Part shown: positions 10,707-22,110 of the stretch, piece by piece
How the letters are laid out: each line of letters starts with the position of its first letter
How positions within the stretch are numbered: position 1 is the first letter of the stretch
From: Reticulitermes lucifugus
Taxonomy: Eukaryota > Arthropoda > Insecta > Blattodea > Rhinotermitidae
DNA: 64,000 nucleotides
NCBI GenBank assembly: GCA_026260175.1
Contig: JAKCWW010000797.1
Span: 9,344 to 73,343 of the forward strand
Direction of reading: 5' to 3'
Notes under the pieces: model-generated
Seen by the model: only the letters and a program-made list of their open reading frames with translations
What the model was told of the DNA's origin: nothing
Database searches by the model: none
Translations under genes and position numbers: made by a program

Positions 10707-11039
10707 CAGTTAATTTTTTTTACATTTTAAAAAGCAAGGGGTTTAATCCCTGACTAAATTGTAAAGTCATTCAGCTAATGACACACAGTCAGTCCCACAA
10801 GAAATTCCCTCCGTCGTTAATTATCTGAACACGTGCCTAACCAGCAGGGTCAGTCCACGTGTCTTGTTGAAGTTTAGATTGCAAGGATTATGGACTCATC
10901 GGACAGACGACTTTGAGCGAAACGGACAGGAGAGGACAACGGTACTGTTTGTATCTTTTAATTAACAAGCGAATGGAAAATGAGTAATATAGTGAGGAAA
11001 TTATGTTTACTCTACGTAATGTCCCCTAGTATTGTCACA
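10707..11039. other. no recognised feature
   Basis: No gene or repeat recognised. Confidence 0.5.
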
Positions 11040-11170
11040 TGAAGGAGAATGAGATGTGCGGGACATGTAGCACGCATGTTAAAAACAAGAATGTTAGCTG
11101 GAGAACCTGATATGAGCCTGTTTGTGAGACTTGGGTAGAGACTTGAAGACAATTTTAAACGTATACTGAA
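11040..11170 (+). pseudogene. LINE family 1 relic
   Basis: The translation includes MRCAGHVARM followed shortly by GEPD and, further on, RLEDNFKRIL. This fits the order MRWAGHVARMGE...GKPEG...[10 protein letters not shown] of the family 1 C-terminal region. Short and heavily eroded. Confidence 0.6.
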
Positions 11171-11764
11171 TAGGGCTTGAGAATTTGGGCTGATTTCAAC
11201 TGGCCCATGGTGGGCTCTTTTAAAAGCGTCTATAAACTTTCGAGTTCTTAAACATGGTCGAGTGGTATATCGACCAGGTGAATTACTGTTAGCTTTCCGA
11301 GGAGAGCCATCTTGAAACCAACTGTCATCATTTCCCTTCCAGGCTTACCAAACATTTACCAGTTGAACAGTGCGGTGAAGAGAAGCGGAGATCATTGCTA
11401 GCACCAGCATTAATGAGCATGTCTGCCAGTGACGTCTTTCTCATTAGTAAGCGGACTTGCGGTTAACCCATATATTACGCCGCTACCCTGAACGACGCTT
11501 AACCTAGTTGGTATTTATGACCTATGAATGCTCGCAGATTTCTACATCAAAACCACGCAAATACACAAGTACGAACCAGAATTATAGCTGAATTTCGCAC
11601 CTCGTCTGCTTTACATGTAGGCTTCAGAGAGTTAGAATGGTTTAAAGTATTGGTCGGTCGGTGGGCCAAAGCATTTAAGGACGCAATTAAAATAAGTCTA
11701 TTGATCCCATAATGAGAAACTATAAAAAAATCCAACGGATTTGTACAGTAATAACGCCCTGATT
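11171..11764. other. no recognised feature
   Basis: Two antisense 62-codon frames near 11524-11735 overlap almost completely and are chance. Nothing else seen. Confidence 0.5.
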
Positions 11765-11905
11765 TCTAATCGGGGGGGGGGGGTCGTATATAGTTGGAAT
11801 CTCATCAGGATTACCGGCAAACCTGGCCGCACGTTTTTCATGGTTTTCCTCAGTTTATTTTTAAACCAATTCATGGTCTGCTCCTTCCAAATGTTTAAGT
11901 AGACC
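11765..11905 (+). repeat. SINE family F fragment
   Basis: Begins at a G homopolymer (about 11771-11783). It then has the family body (TGGTTTTCCTCAG and following) as at 740-930. No head retained. Confidence 0.45.
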
Positions 11906-12014
11906 TATTTATTATTTATAATTATTTTAGCATCTTACTCTTTGTCGCATAATCAATTACTTTTGTTAAGAAAGTCTAATTGCAACCTGCGTCAGAAGCA
12001 GTCAAAATGTTTTC

Positions 12015-12475
12015 CAAAGAAGGAGAATAAATCCAGTCAAGACACAACAATATAATTAGTTCTCAGATCAGCTAAATGTTTCCACCAAATATGGTCATCA
12101 TCAGGCTGGTCACAGTAAAAAGATAAATATATAGACAGCTGTATTGGGATTGAGAGCTCAGTGCCTTACATATGTTATTATATCAAAACATATACATAAC
12201 ACAGGCGGATAGCCTTGCGAATGAAAATATTAGACATTTTTAATATGAAAAAAATTTAATATTTTATTCCCAAGGTTATCCACTTATGTTATATATCTTT
12301 TTATTAATAACATATGTAAGGCACTGAGATCTCAATCCCAATAAAACTGTGTATATATGTTTTTATTGTGACCAACCTAATGACGACCATATTTGGTGGA
12401 AATATGTAGCTGATCTGAGAACTAAATATATTGTTGTGTTTTGACTGGATTTATTCTGTTTCTTTGAATACCTAA
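12015..12475. repeat. long near-perfect palindrome (foldback), about 460 bp
   Basis: The sequence from 12015 reads inward to a centre near 12243 and then repeats as its reverse complement to about 12475. Landmark pairs are AATAAATCCAGTCAA with TTGACTGGATTTATT, CACCAAATATGG with CCATATTTGGTG, and GCCTTACATATGTTATTA-type stretches on both sides. There is almost no spacer. The left arm on the minus strand has an exact CTGATGA...GAAAC hammerhead-like core at 12075-12106; the right-arm copy of that core is eroded. Confidence 0.92.
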
Positions 12476-13164
12476 GAACACAATTTGGATGAGTTGTGTA
12501 AAAATAGTGTTTTAAAGTCATCGTTCACAAGCCGTTCTGCCATTGGTAGCTGTCCAGGGCTGTAAAATTTGACATATCTTAATTGACATCGTCCTAAAAT
12601 AATCAATAAATAAATGTATAAATATTCAGCTGCCTAACCATACATGTACTAGTCCATCCTTATATCCATTATACCAAACATCTATTCACCCACACCTCCT
12701 GTTACTCCTGTCCCCATTCATTCATTCATTGACGGTTTAGTTCATCTGCCGTCGATCCCTCGACGCAGTTATTCTCAATGCATGACTCACATACAGTACT
12801 TTATACGCAATAGGTAGATATGTGTATGATCTATTTTGTACCATATTTCACCTGACTAATGCCAGTGCTTCATCATCACCAACAAACCGAAGGCGGCAAA
12901 AGAATTTTGCAGATCCTGCTGGCTTTTATTTCACATTCTACAACAAATTACCTCATTTAAAGTTGTATATTTTCCGAATACCTATTATTATGAAACATTC
13001 AGAACCATATATATTTATATATATAGCCAGGTTTGAGCCGTGTTCCTATTAGTGATTGTAGGAAATTCAAATATACGAATATGGGATGGTCTCTAACAAC
13101 ATAGTGTTCGTCCCAAGTTTGGTTAGAATCTATCAAGAATTTTAAAATATTAAAGAATGACAAA
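12476..13164. other. no recognised gene
   Basis: Contains short AAAT and ATTC runs (about 12605, 12716). The stretch 13060-13160 may be a retroelement tail ending in the CA tract, but the family is unclear. Confidence 0.45.
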
Positions 13165-13189
13165 ACACACACACACACACACACACACA
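13165..13189. repeat. (CA)n microsatellite
   Basis: Twelve CA units, with one extra C at the end. Confidence 0.97.
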
Positions 13190-14317
13190 GACAGCGTAGT
13201 GTTCTCATAAGCTTGTTTGCTTTCCTTACAAAATTAAAGAAGGCTAAACACTGTGAAGAACCTTAAATGACTACTTTAAAGTTTTGAGCCATATTTGCGA
13301 CGCATACTAAAAGTGTAGTTCCATTTTCATCTTTCTGACCTCCGAATTAATTTCCCAGTGCAGTGAGTCATTTCCACTCGTACGTTTACATTGTATTCGT
13401 CGGTACGTGCCCCGAGCCGTATTCTCGAGGGTTAAAGCTCTTCCTTCCAGCTGCACATATTCATGACAATTCGACAAAAGAGAGATTCAGCTAGGGTCTC
13501 AGCCATTCAGAGATGGAATTTGAAAACTGGCTACATACCGTGTACAATCGCGGACGGAGGAAATAATGACAGTTTGTGCCTGGAACACGCGACACGTCCA
13601 TGATTATAGCGGAAAACCCTAAATATCTGCATTCCTTTCGATTTTTCCTCACGAAATCAAAGGACAAAACATGTCTATTGAGAAAACCAGTTAATTGTTT
13701 TCATAGTAAATTGAAATCTGTCTGAATTACATACACTCTTCTTAAGCCTGAACGAGAGAAACAAGAAGAATGTGGAGTGCGGTGGGGTGGAGACACTACG
13801 TTCGTTGCAGGGAATGAAGTTTCGTAGGCAGTCGCCGCTCGTCGTTCTGGCAAAGTTAGTTTGAAGACCAAGTGAAGTGTTTAGAAGTGATGAAGGCAAA
13901 GTGATGGAAAGTAGAATGTTTTGAGTAAGCATGAGACCAAAGAATTTGTCAGCCACTGTCTTATGTCTAAGTTTAGATATTAATATTGTGAGGACTGCAT
14001 TTTCTTAAAGTTCAAGTTAGTTTTCAGAGGGCCGTATAGTGTATTTTGGCATCACAATTCGGAGGGATGCTCTGGGGCGATTTTTTGATGTAATATTGTG
14101 ATGGCTGCATAGGAAGCGTGTAGCAGAACCTAAAATTTGTGTACTAACTCGGCGTTTACTCTAGAAACGAGAGAAGACACGGAAAAACTTGATTGACTTC
14201 GGCGACCGCGGGACCTTCTTAATGCATACCGACCTTCATCCAGCAGTTCAGCATTCAAGAATGTGAGCCTTAGCCGCCGTTCCTATATGTGCAGATGTTT
14301 ATTTAAAGAAGCGTAGC

Positions 14318-14318
<1 letters not shown>
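13190..14318. other. no recognised feature
   Basis: A 93-codon minus-strand frame at 13675-13956 has no recognisable domain. No repeat recognised. Confidence 0.45.

Positions 14319-14357
<39 letters not shown>
14319..14357. repeat. (AAT)n microsatellite
   Basis: About 13 AAT units. It abuts the 3' end of the SINE family G copy and so may be that SINE's simple-repeat tail. Confidence 0.97.
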
Positions 14358-14741
14358 CATGGCTCGACACCCCTATATGGGCTTGGGCCTCCTCTTTCCG
14401 AGGTTACGAGGTCTTTGTGCATTTGCGGCAGTGAGGGACCGGCTCACTGGCCGCGATTTTCAACTCGATCCTGATGTGACTGCCAGAGCCATCTGGCAGT
14501 CAGTCATGAGATTTGGGTGACAAATGGCCTCTTAATTTTGCTTACGAGCACTACTAGTTCTATTCATGCCGTAAGGTTCTTTTACATGCCGTAAATCTAC
14601 GACAGGGGACCGACGGCTTTACTTCCCCTCCNNNNNNNNNNNNNNNNNNNNNNNNNNNNNNNNNNNNNNNNNNNNNNNNNNCGAACCCGCGAACCTTGCG
14701 TCCAGTGGCGAGCACGCTAACCACTAGTCCACCGAGGTCGA
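14358..14741 (-). repeat. tRNA-derived SINE, family G, with assembly gap
   Basis: The head is at the right end on the minus strand: GGTGGACTAGTGGTTAGCG (A-box) and GGTTCGCGGGTTCG (B-box). The body runs left to an ATT tail. Bases 14632-14681 are 50 Ns just inside the head, so the true length is unknown. Confidence 0.75.
14632..14681. other. assembly gap (50 N)
   Basis: Fifty consecutive N characters, probably a fixed-size placeholder. Confidence 0.99.
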
Positions 14742-15716
14742 CACAAAGAAGCGTAGCTACGTGTGTTTATTTTACATAGGTTTGCATCGAAGCCTAAAGT
14801 CTGTGTAAATAATATATAAATTTTAATTTCTATCTCATAGAAAACGTATTCCTGCATGATACAAATCAACCGGTTAACGTTTCATATTATGAGAACCATA
14901 GTACGCAAGACTCAAACAAACTCTATGGTTAGATAATTGGTTTCACAACGTTATAGCAGGTGTTATATAGCTTTAAATGGTTAAATATATGCTTTAGTGC
15001 AGCACCAAAAGTGGCGATCCAGCAGATAGCACTGCTGCTTCGTATTTTGCAGTTAGTGTGTTCCAATATCCATCCGCAGATTTGCTAACCTGATTAATGT
15101 TTTTGTATTCTTCCTCAGCCCCTCCATGCAACTGCCAGCATACTATTGCGAAGAAGGCCACAATCGTTTACTTCCACATCCTTTCCAGTGCAGTATTTTA
15201 CTAATCGTCCTGTAATTCGGTCATACCTAACTGAGCCGTCGTCAACGTCCTTAAATGTTAAATAAATAAATAAATAAATTGGCATTTAATAGGGAATTAA
15301 TAACAACATAAGTGATTTTCAAATATTCAAGGACTTCTTAGCTTCATGAAGTATCTCGTTAGTTAAAACTACGAACATGACATGTTGCATAAATTTGAAA
15401 TTAGGTCTAACCATGCCAGGTCCTTGGAATTTTTGTTAGTACAACTCATAGCATCTGAATGCATAATAGATGTTTTATGACTGTGTTTATACGTATGTTG
15501 TCTGATTGTAATTGTGATATGTCCTTCAACACCCTGCAGCAGTCTAGATTTCGCGTACTGACACAAGTAGTATCTGTGTCTTCGAAACTGTCGCCATAAA
15601 TGTAACGACGCAATCTGACTCACTATTATGATAGAGAAAATAGTATGCATTTCAATTATCTTTTCCAATAACGATAGAAAATATTTTTCACTTACATCTT
15701 CCATCCAATGGGAGGA
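14742..15716. other. no recognised gene
   Basis: An AAAT run at about 15259-15279 looks like a retroelement tail without a recognised body. A 111-codon minus-strand frame (15369-15704) has no recognisable domain. Confidence 0.45.
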
Positions 15717-15935
15717 TAATATTAAAATGGATCTTCAAGAAGTGGGGTGGGAGGGCGTGGACTGGATTGATATGGTTCAGGATAGGGACAGGCGGCGGGC
15801 TCTTGTGAATGAAGTAATGAACCTTCGGGTTCCATAAAATGCGGGGAATTTCTTGGCTAGCTGACGACCTGTTAGCTTCTTAAGAAGGACTCTGCTCCAT
15901 GGAGTTAGTTACTTAGTTAGCTAGTTAGTTACATC
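15717..15935 (+). pseudogene. LINE family 1 relic with complete 3' tail
   Basis: The frame reads [20 protein letters not shown], then [20 protein letters not shown] and a final P before a TAA, the family 1 C-terminus in good condition. The tail follows (ATGCGGGGAATTTCTTGGC, CTTAAGAAGGACTCTGCTCC) and ends in tandem GTTA units near 15905-15932. The ATG-started 69-codon frame here is this terminus, not a gene. Everything 5' of the last 50 codons is missing. Confidence 0.8.
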
Positions 15936-16254
15936 TTCCATCCGTCAAAAATTGTTTGATGCTCGTAAGAACGAAGCTACGAAGGAAACTATCACCCGCT
16001 GAATTTCACGAACAAGGGACTCATACTCGTATCTTCCTAGCAATCTCTTGTCTCTTTGACGTTCAGAAGACGTGGTTAGATGTGGTCAACGTCGTTTGTA
16101 TTACTGTGGACCATGAAATTGCATGTCTGCTGTGACTTATGCACCAATTTCAACAAAACATACATGGCATAAATGTCGGGCCTGAACAGACCGTGCGAAC
16201 TTCTGACGTGAGAACGACAATAGCTCCACTCTAGTTATAGAAGTTTCGTACCAT
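15936..16254. other. no recognised feature
   Basis: No gene or repeat recognised. Confidence 0.5.
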
Positions 16255-16925
16255 GAGAAGACTTTGAAGTATATACAGCATTAAGAAAAGAACGTAGATT
16301 GGGCGCGTCTGAGAATGTAGTGCTGAGGACAGTATTTGGAAGTAAAGGGAAGGAAGTACTAGGAGGGTGGGAAAACTTGCATCGTAATAAGTTTCGTAAT
16401 TTGCAATGCTCGCCAGAAATTACTAGGATGGTCTAATTAACGCAAATGAGTTGATCGCGGAATATAGTACGAATGGACGGGACGGGAAGTGCCTATAATT
16501 TTGATTCGGAAGACATTATGGAAACAGCCTGCTTAGGAGAACTGGGCGTAGACTTGCGCATACTAAACTGAGACCTGCCTTAAACGGAACCTGGACAAAA
16601 CGGAAACTTGTCTTTAGTTGAAAACTTTTACAGTCCCGAAGATCTGGATTTCCGGGGATTGAAACTTCAAGTACCTATATGAAACAGAACTTGCCTGTAA
16701 CGGCAAAAATTTCGGTCCCTTGCGGTTCCGTTATAGACAGGTTTCAATGTATTAAAATAAATCGTAAAGTAATATGGTGAGAGGATGTAGACTGGATTCA
16801 AATAAAAGTGACCAGTGGCGAGCTCTTGTGAACACTGTCGTCAAGAAACAGATTACATAAAAGATCGAAAATTTCTTGACTAGCTAAGCTTGTGGCGGAG
16901 GGATGTACTTTGTGGAGTTAGTGAT
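16255..16925 (+). pseudogene. LINE family 1 relic split by a MITE
   Basis: The first part encodes RRLGASENVVLRTVFGSKG, then WENLHRNKF and CSPEITRMV in one frame. This matches the family order HRLRVFENRVLRKIFG...ELH.LYSSPDIIR. The last part (16755-16925) is the family tail: GATGTAGACTGGATT, GCTCTTGTGAACAC, then AATTTCTTGACTAGC. Between them lies a short inverted-repeat element. Many stops and frameshifts. Confidence 0.65.
16566..16748. mobile_element. small MITE nested in LINE relic
   Basis: Terminal inverted repeats of about 20 bp: the left reads GAGACCTGCCTTAAACGGAA and the right, complemented, reads GAAACCTGTCTATAACGGAA. Total length is about 183 bp with no coding capacity. The superfamily is uncertain and no clear target duplication was found. 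Confidence 0.6.
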
Positions 16926-17873
16926 TTGGTAAGTTAAACTTGTTAAACTGATGCATATATTGGGCATTTTCCATCTTCTTGTTTTCATTAATGATCTTTA
17001 AGTGTTCTGTATCTGGTTGTGCCTCCGTAATGATCTGGCCTTGATTCCTTTGATTTTATTTATTTATTGCAGTTGTTTTTTTATTTTACTCATTAATTTA
17101 ATTAAATTATTTTATTTAAATCATTTCTTTTCGATACATTTGGTTGTAAACTTCTTTCAGGTCTCCTGTTACTACACACGCTTCATTTACGTTTCCGATC
17201 TCGTGTTATTACACACGCTACGTTTACGTTTCCGGTCAGAATATGCTAAGCACTTTCCGGTGTAGAGCTTGGGAAATGTATGTCACAGGCTTTTGTGTAT
17301 ATGAACTAGTCACTTTTAGGTCAAGTTACAGTCCACACTCCACATTGTGTGAGGTACAAGCTAGCAATTCAGAGATTTTCAAAGTGGTTAGTTTGAAGGT
17401 AATGCATAAGGGTTCTCCGATATACGAGACACTTGGGCTTACAATGTCAAGGTGTGCACGTGACAGTGTGCTAGTCGGCAAAGTGCTGTGTGTAATGGCT
17501 ATCTTCGCCTAGATATCATGGCGGGTATTGTCTACAAATGTGGGAATGAAACTATTTGTATGTGACAGTACTGGCCTGAAAATGAACGGTGTACGTTTGG
17601 CAATTAAGGTGGCAACAAAAACAGGAAATAATCAAAATTACTGGAACAGTGAAGTAAATTAAATGGCGAAGTGAAATTAGAAGGTAATATAAGAGCGAAC
17701 CTAATTTCTGTTTGAGCAAGGAAACGTGGAACATGGAGATTAACTTGCTTGCCAGAGAACGCATCAGATTAAGTATAAGTAATGTAATAATCCTGTACTT
17801 GGCAAATTTGCAAATTACTTTACATTTTTCTTTATCATTTTAGAAATTCGTAGTGTTAGTATATATTTTTTCC
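16926..17873. other. no recognised feature
   Basis: Two overlapping 87- and 89-codon plus-strand frames have no recognisable domain; the first is hydrophobic because the DNA is T-rich. An imperfect internal repeat (TTACACACGC...CGTTTACGTTTCCG) occurs at 17170-17236. Confidence 0.45.
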
Positions 17874-18119
17874 CCTGTGGCGCAACAGTCCAACTCGAGC
17901 CCAGACCGCCTCATTGTTGAGGTTTCGAGATCACACACAGACACACCACACTAGGTGGGACTCCTCTGGACGAGGGATCAGCCCGTCGCAGAGACGTCTA
18001 TCTGACACCATACAACATCCACAAGAGACAGATAATCATGCCCCTGGCGGGATTCGAACCCGCAATCCCAGGGAGCGAGCGTCCGCAGACCTACTCTTTA
18101 GAGCGCGCGGCCACCGGAT
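17874..18119 (-). repeat. tRNA-derived SINE, family A, full length
   Basis: On the minus strand the head reads GGTGGCCGCGCGCTCTAAAG and GGGTTCGAATCCC. The body has the same block order as 5140-5396. The plus-strand 77-codon frame here is a SINE translation. Confidence 0.85.
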
Positions 18120-18639
18120 CGACGTACATAAATACTGTCTTAGATAACGGCGCCTGGCTTATTGGAGTTAGAATAATCTTGATCTATTGCAGGCAGCAGC
18201 AGATTTTGCGGGGATAAATGACAGTGCCAATATTAACACTTGCCCCTCATTTACAGAAACTGCGATAGTTCCAACATTCTTATCTGTTCTAGACCTGGAC
18301 TTGGTGACGGTAGATCGCACTTAGGCTTGGACAGATATTTTGATTTATAACTTCTGGAAAAGACCATTTCCTTATCACGCTATCCCTGAGATTTTCCTCA
18401 AGCTTTTACGGGTGGTTATACTTCCATTAAGAAGTAAAAGCATGAAACCTAATGTTTTTACCAATTAGATGGAGCTAATGTCTGTCCTCCGAAGAGTCTC
18501 GTGATATGTCCAGATCGAGTCTGGAATCTACCATTTTTGTTGTGTTGAGGGTAATTATATACGCAATTATAGTATTATAAACACAAAGAGATGTCTATTG
18601 TAAAAATTAAAAAAAAATTATTTTCAAGACCTCAAATAG
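18120..18639. other. no recognised feature
   Basis: No gene or repeat recognised. Confidence 0.5.
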
Positions 18640-18905
18640 GAAGGAGAATAATATTAAAATGAAATTTAAAAAATTGAATAATGTTTGGTCGAGTGCTAAA
18701 GGCGGATGGAATATCCTGCTAGGTTAAATGAGGGAAGCTAAAATCCAGGTTTAGCATTCATTTAGTAGACGTGGACTGGATTTATTTTGCTGAGAAGAGA
18801 GAACGGGGGGGGGGTGCTCTTGTGAATACGGTAGCGATGCTTTGGTTTCATAACGTAGAGGAATTTTGTGACTAGCCGGGCAACTATTGTCTTCCCGAAA
18901 AAAGA
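18640..18905 (+). pseudogene. LINE family 1 relic
   Basis: Shows GGAGAATAATATTAAAATGA, then GTGGACTGGATT, GCTCTTGTGAATACGGTAGC and GGAATTTTGTGACTAGC, all family 1 terminus and tail landmarks. It carries an insertion of roughly 100 bp between the first two landmarks and a nine-base G run near 18807. Confidence 0.65.
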
Positions 18906-19761
18906 TACTGCTGTTTTACACAACAAAAGATAACGGTGTTTTCATAGATAAAACACGGCCAGCCTCACTGATTGAGGCTTTATAATACGGTTTGCCGAAC
19001 AAATTTGGCTTCTTACACCCAAACCAAGGCCACTGATTACCTAACCTGTGAAAGTGAATTGTATACCATGTCTGATGAACAGAATGATGAGGTCGCGTTA
19101 CAACACGTTCTGCTGAATAGTTCCTTTCATCGCCACATAAATATATTCGTCTTGTTCGGAAAGAAGGCATACTTCTCATCTTTTCAAAACATTGTCATTA
19201 GAGAGATAAAAGATGTATGTAATAGCTTGTTCTTCATGGAGAGTGGGAACTGCGTGTACGAACAGGGAAGACCTGCCAATTGGCCCTTAATTCCTCACAT
19301 CCCTAGTTATTCCAGTGATAAATTGTACAGCACACTCATAAAGGAACCCATGGGCCAATGTAACTTTTTGCCGTTTTTACTAATATTTCTACTGTAAGGA
19401 AAGGGAGGCCTGGAGTGTCATCACTTTATTTCTAGTTTCTTTGACTATAAGCACTTTAATGTAGGCTACAGCATAGAGTGATGGGATAATGGTGAGGGTG
19501 TGGAGAGATGCGATAGTGCCGTAACGTAATATACTATCCTGATATTCACATGAAGGGACTGAGTAAAACTAAACAACACATCCAGACGGTCGTTGTTTCT
19601 GTCGAAATTTTAGCCTGTTGCCTTCCAAACGCATGTCTGAAGATATTTAACATGAGGAGACGTGGTCGGTGTAATGCCGTCCTATGCGATCTTGTGTTCA
19701 TATATGTCTATATGCGTATATTCATATATAAATAATGCGCATACATATCGTTTTGGGATAT
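18906..19761. other. no recognised gene; 141-codon ORF noted
   Basis: The plus-strand frame 18972-19397 starts MRLYNTVCRTNLASYTQTKA and is one of the longest in the window. It has no domain, no signal peptide and no homologue I recognise, and an 87-codon frame lies antisense within it. Probably chance, but an orphan exon cannot be excluded. Confidence 0.3.
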
Positions 19762-20055
19762 ACGGTGACACACTTGGTTAAGGCACTGCGCTACAAGCCA
19801 GAATGTGGCGGGTTCGATTCCCGATACGGTCATTTAGATTTTTCATTGACTTAATCCTTCCGGCCGCTCTATGGCTTTGGGGTCGATTCATCCTTTAATA
19901 GAAATGAGTGCTAGGGATATCTCTTGGGAGTAAAGGCGGCCGGTGCTTAGGGCTGGCGACCTTACCACCTTCATGTGCCGATTGTCTAGAAATTCTGGGA
20001 GCCTTAACCTCCTGGAGCCCTAAGGGCCTGTCCAGGCCTGTAATTGGGTAGCTTT
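19762..20055 (+). repeat. tRNA-derived SINE, family E, full length
   Basis: The head has TTGGTTAAGGCACTGCGCTA (A-box) and GGCGGGTTCGATTCCC (B-box). The body includes GTAAAGGCGGCCGGTGC, CATGTGCCGATTGTCTAG and the end GGCCTGTCCAGGCCTGTAAT. About 295 bp, matching 33302-33604 throughout. Confidence 0.9.
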
Positions 20056-21769
20056 ATACATATCATTTAATAACTTTGATCCAACTGATTTTAATGGGCA
20101 CCAATTTATCCACGTACGTACATAAATCCGTACGTGATACGTGTTAGGAGGCCTAAGACTGTGAGGATCTTGACCTGTTCTACCACCCGGAACGGCAGAT
20201 ATATGATAGTGGTCCCACCGGACTTACATTTTACTCCCAACGAATCCACCCCTAAGCTAAAATTTTCCGCTCTTTCTTTTGTCGCCGTAATGCACAACAT
20301 TTATTATCTAAGTAGCAGTGAAAGCAGTTCATAATTTACAAAGTCTGAAGAAAGTTTTAAAACATTGCTTTACTAATACGTTTCTCTTTCAGAATTATAA
20401 TTTATCTGCTCGACAAATGTAACAGCGTTCTTATGTTGCAGTATCTTCCCTCCCAGTCACTGTACTGTGCTCCAAAATATTGTAATTTTCTTTATTTATT
20501 ATTTATTATCGCGATGATGCAGAGTGTGTGTGTGTTGCTAATGGCTAATGACAGAAGCAAAGAGAGACAAATTACATGAAAGTTAAGAATCCCGACAAAA
20601 TGTAAGATAAATGGCCAAGAAAGTCAAACTTTTGAAGCTGTAAGCATTTTTATACCTTTAGCCTATGTAGATAATATTTCTGCAATAAATTGTACAGGAA
20701 AATCATATGGGCTTATTATCATTTATTTAGTACGATAAACGTGCAATTCCAGATTGGGGATACGACAGAAAGGTCCCGTTTTAAAAGGCGATTCAACATT
20801 AGCAATGCCCTTGTACCCTGTTTTGTAGGTATCATACCTGGAGAACGACCTCCTAATCCATTATAAGTTGCATAACACCATTAATGTTTTCTAAACGCCA
20901 TTTAAGCCAAAGCCATAATGTTCTCACATCTGAGTCTGTGAAGTTTGTTGTCTTCTGGAATGTGGTGCCGTATAATCTGACAGTTGCTTACGAAATATTT
21001 CGAAGGAAACTGGTGTCCTCTAAGCGTTGGTAACGAGCTACCAGACTACACGGCGCGATATAATAGAAGAGAGTAATCTTTCTTTTAAATAATAGTTCAG
21101 CAGTATGTGTGATTTTATTCAGTGTGAATTGCTTATTTTGATACGTCCTTGTGACCATGACTTATAACACATTAACGGCCTTAATTATCTGCACAGGAAG
21201 GCCAAAGGTACATCCTCCGGGAAAAAAACGCTTGTAGCCTATGTCTCTAACAAGACTGAATGCCTTACAAGGACCCTGAAAACACTGAGCCGCTCGTTTC
21301 GTAATGTTTTTATAGTGTTGTTAGTTATAAATGCAAAGAAAACAACAACTATGATAAATAGGATAACGGATATATTTGTAATGAAAACGTGTCTGCTATT
21401 TACTTAAAAATTTCCATTATATTAGAAGAATAGCCAAAATTTTCAAAGTTGCCAACTTCAAATTTGCATTTGAAAGTAACAACACTATAACTAAGACAGA
21501 CAGTGTAGGCATGACGTAATATCGTGGCGTGTTCACGTAACGTATGCACCACTTCGGCTGTCCTTACAGTCTTGATACCAAAATCGCACGAAGAGAGCGC
21601 TTTTATGGTGATTTAATGTCGCCAGTAAGAATGAAACTTACTTATGTCTTCATGTAAAATTCCGATAATTTTCCCCGATTTTAACCAAACTTGGATTTTA
21701 TCGACCGATTTTCATGGTCCCCAATATCAAATTTCACAGAAATTCTTTCAGTGGGAGCGGCACTTATAC
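20056..21769. other. no recognised feature
   Basis: AT-rich; antisense 64- and 66-codon frames at 20106-20334 overlap and are chance. No repeat recognised. Confidence 0.45.
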
Positions 21770-22110
21770 GTGTTTCCTCTTTCAAATTCCAGTATCTTCT
21801 CCTTTCCTTAACGTCGTTTAGTAGCTGCTTACGTCTTCTTGCTCGTCTTCTCCTCCCTCATACCTTTTCTTCAATAACTTGTTTTAGATGACAATTTGCA
21901 CGCAAGATGTTACTAATCCACTTAGGCTTCCTTCGTTTTGTTGTATGTAGAATGTTCTTTCTTCTTTGACTCTGTCTAATACTTTTTCATTTTCACAGGC
22001 TCTGTCCAACTGATCTTCTCCATCTTTCTCCAGCACCACGTTTCAGAACTATTAAGATATTTGTGATCTTTTCTCCGAAGTGTCCAAGTCTTAGCACCAT
22101 ACATTGCCCC
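21770..22110 (-). pseudogene. LINE family 2 relic, RT C-terminal region
   Basis: The minus-strand translation gives YGAKTWTLRRKDHKYLNSSE, then TWCWRKMEKISWTEPVK and, after frameshifts, VKEERTFYIQQNEGS. This follows the order YGAETWTLRK...FEMWCWRRMEKISWTDRVRNEEVLHRVKEERN that I know from an abundant insect LINE. Its extreme C-terminus is represented separately at 37820-38115 and 58472-58628. Stops and frameshifts throughout; only about 100 codons remain. Confidence 0.75.

Noticed and set aside
15628-15837. Small gene encoding a 69-residue protein
   Set aside because: Its second half is the C-terminus of LINE family 1 and the ATG lies in unrelated upstream sequence.
19768-19830. Functional tRNA gene (A- and B-box present)
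   Set aside because: The cloverleaf is incomplete and the sequence continues into a SINE body shared with 33302-33604. The same applies to the other tRNA-like heads.
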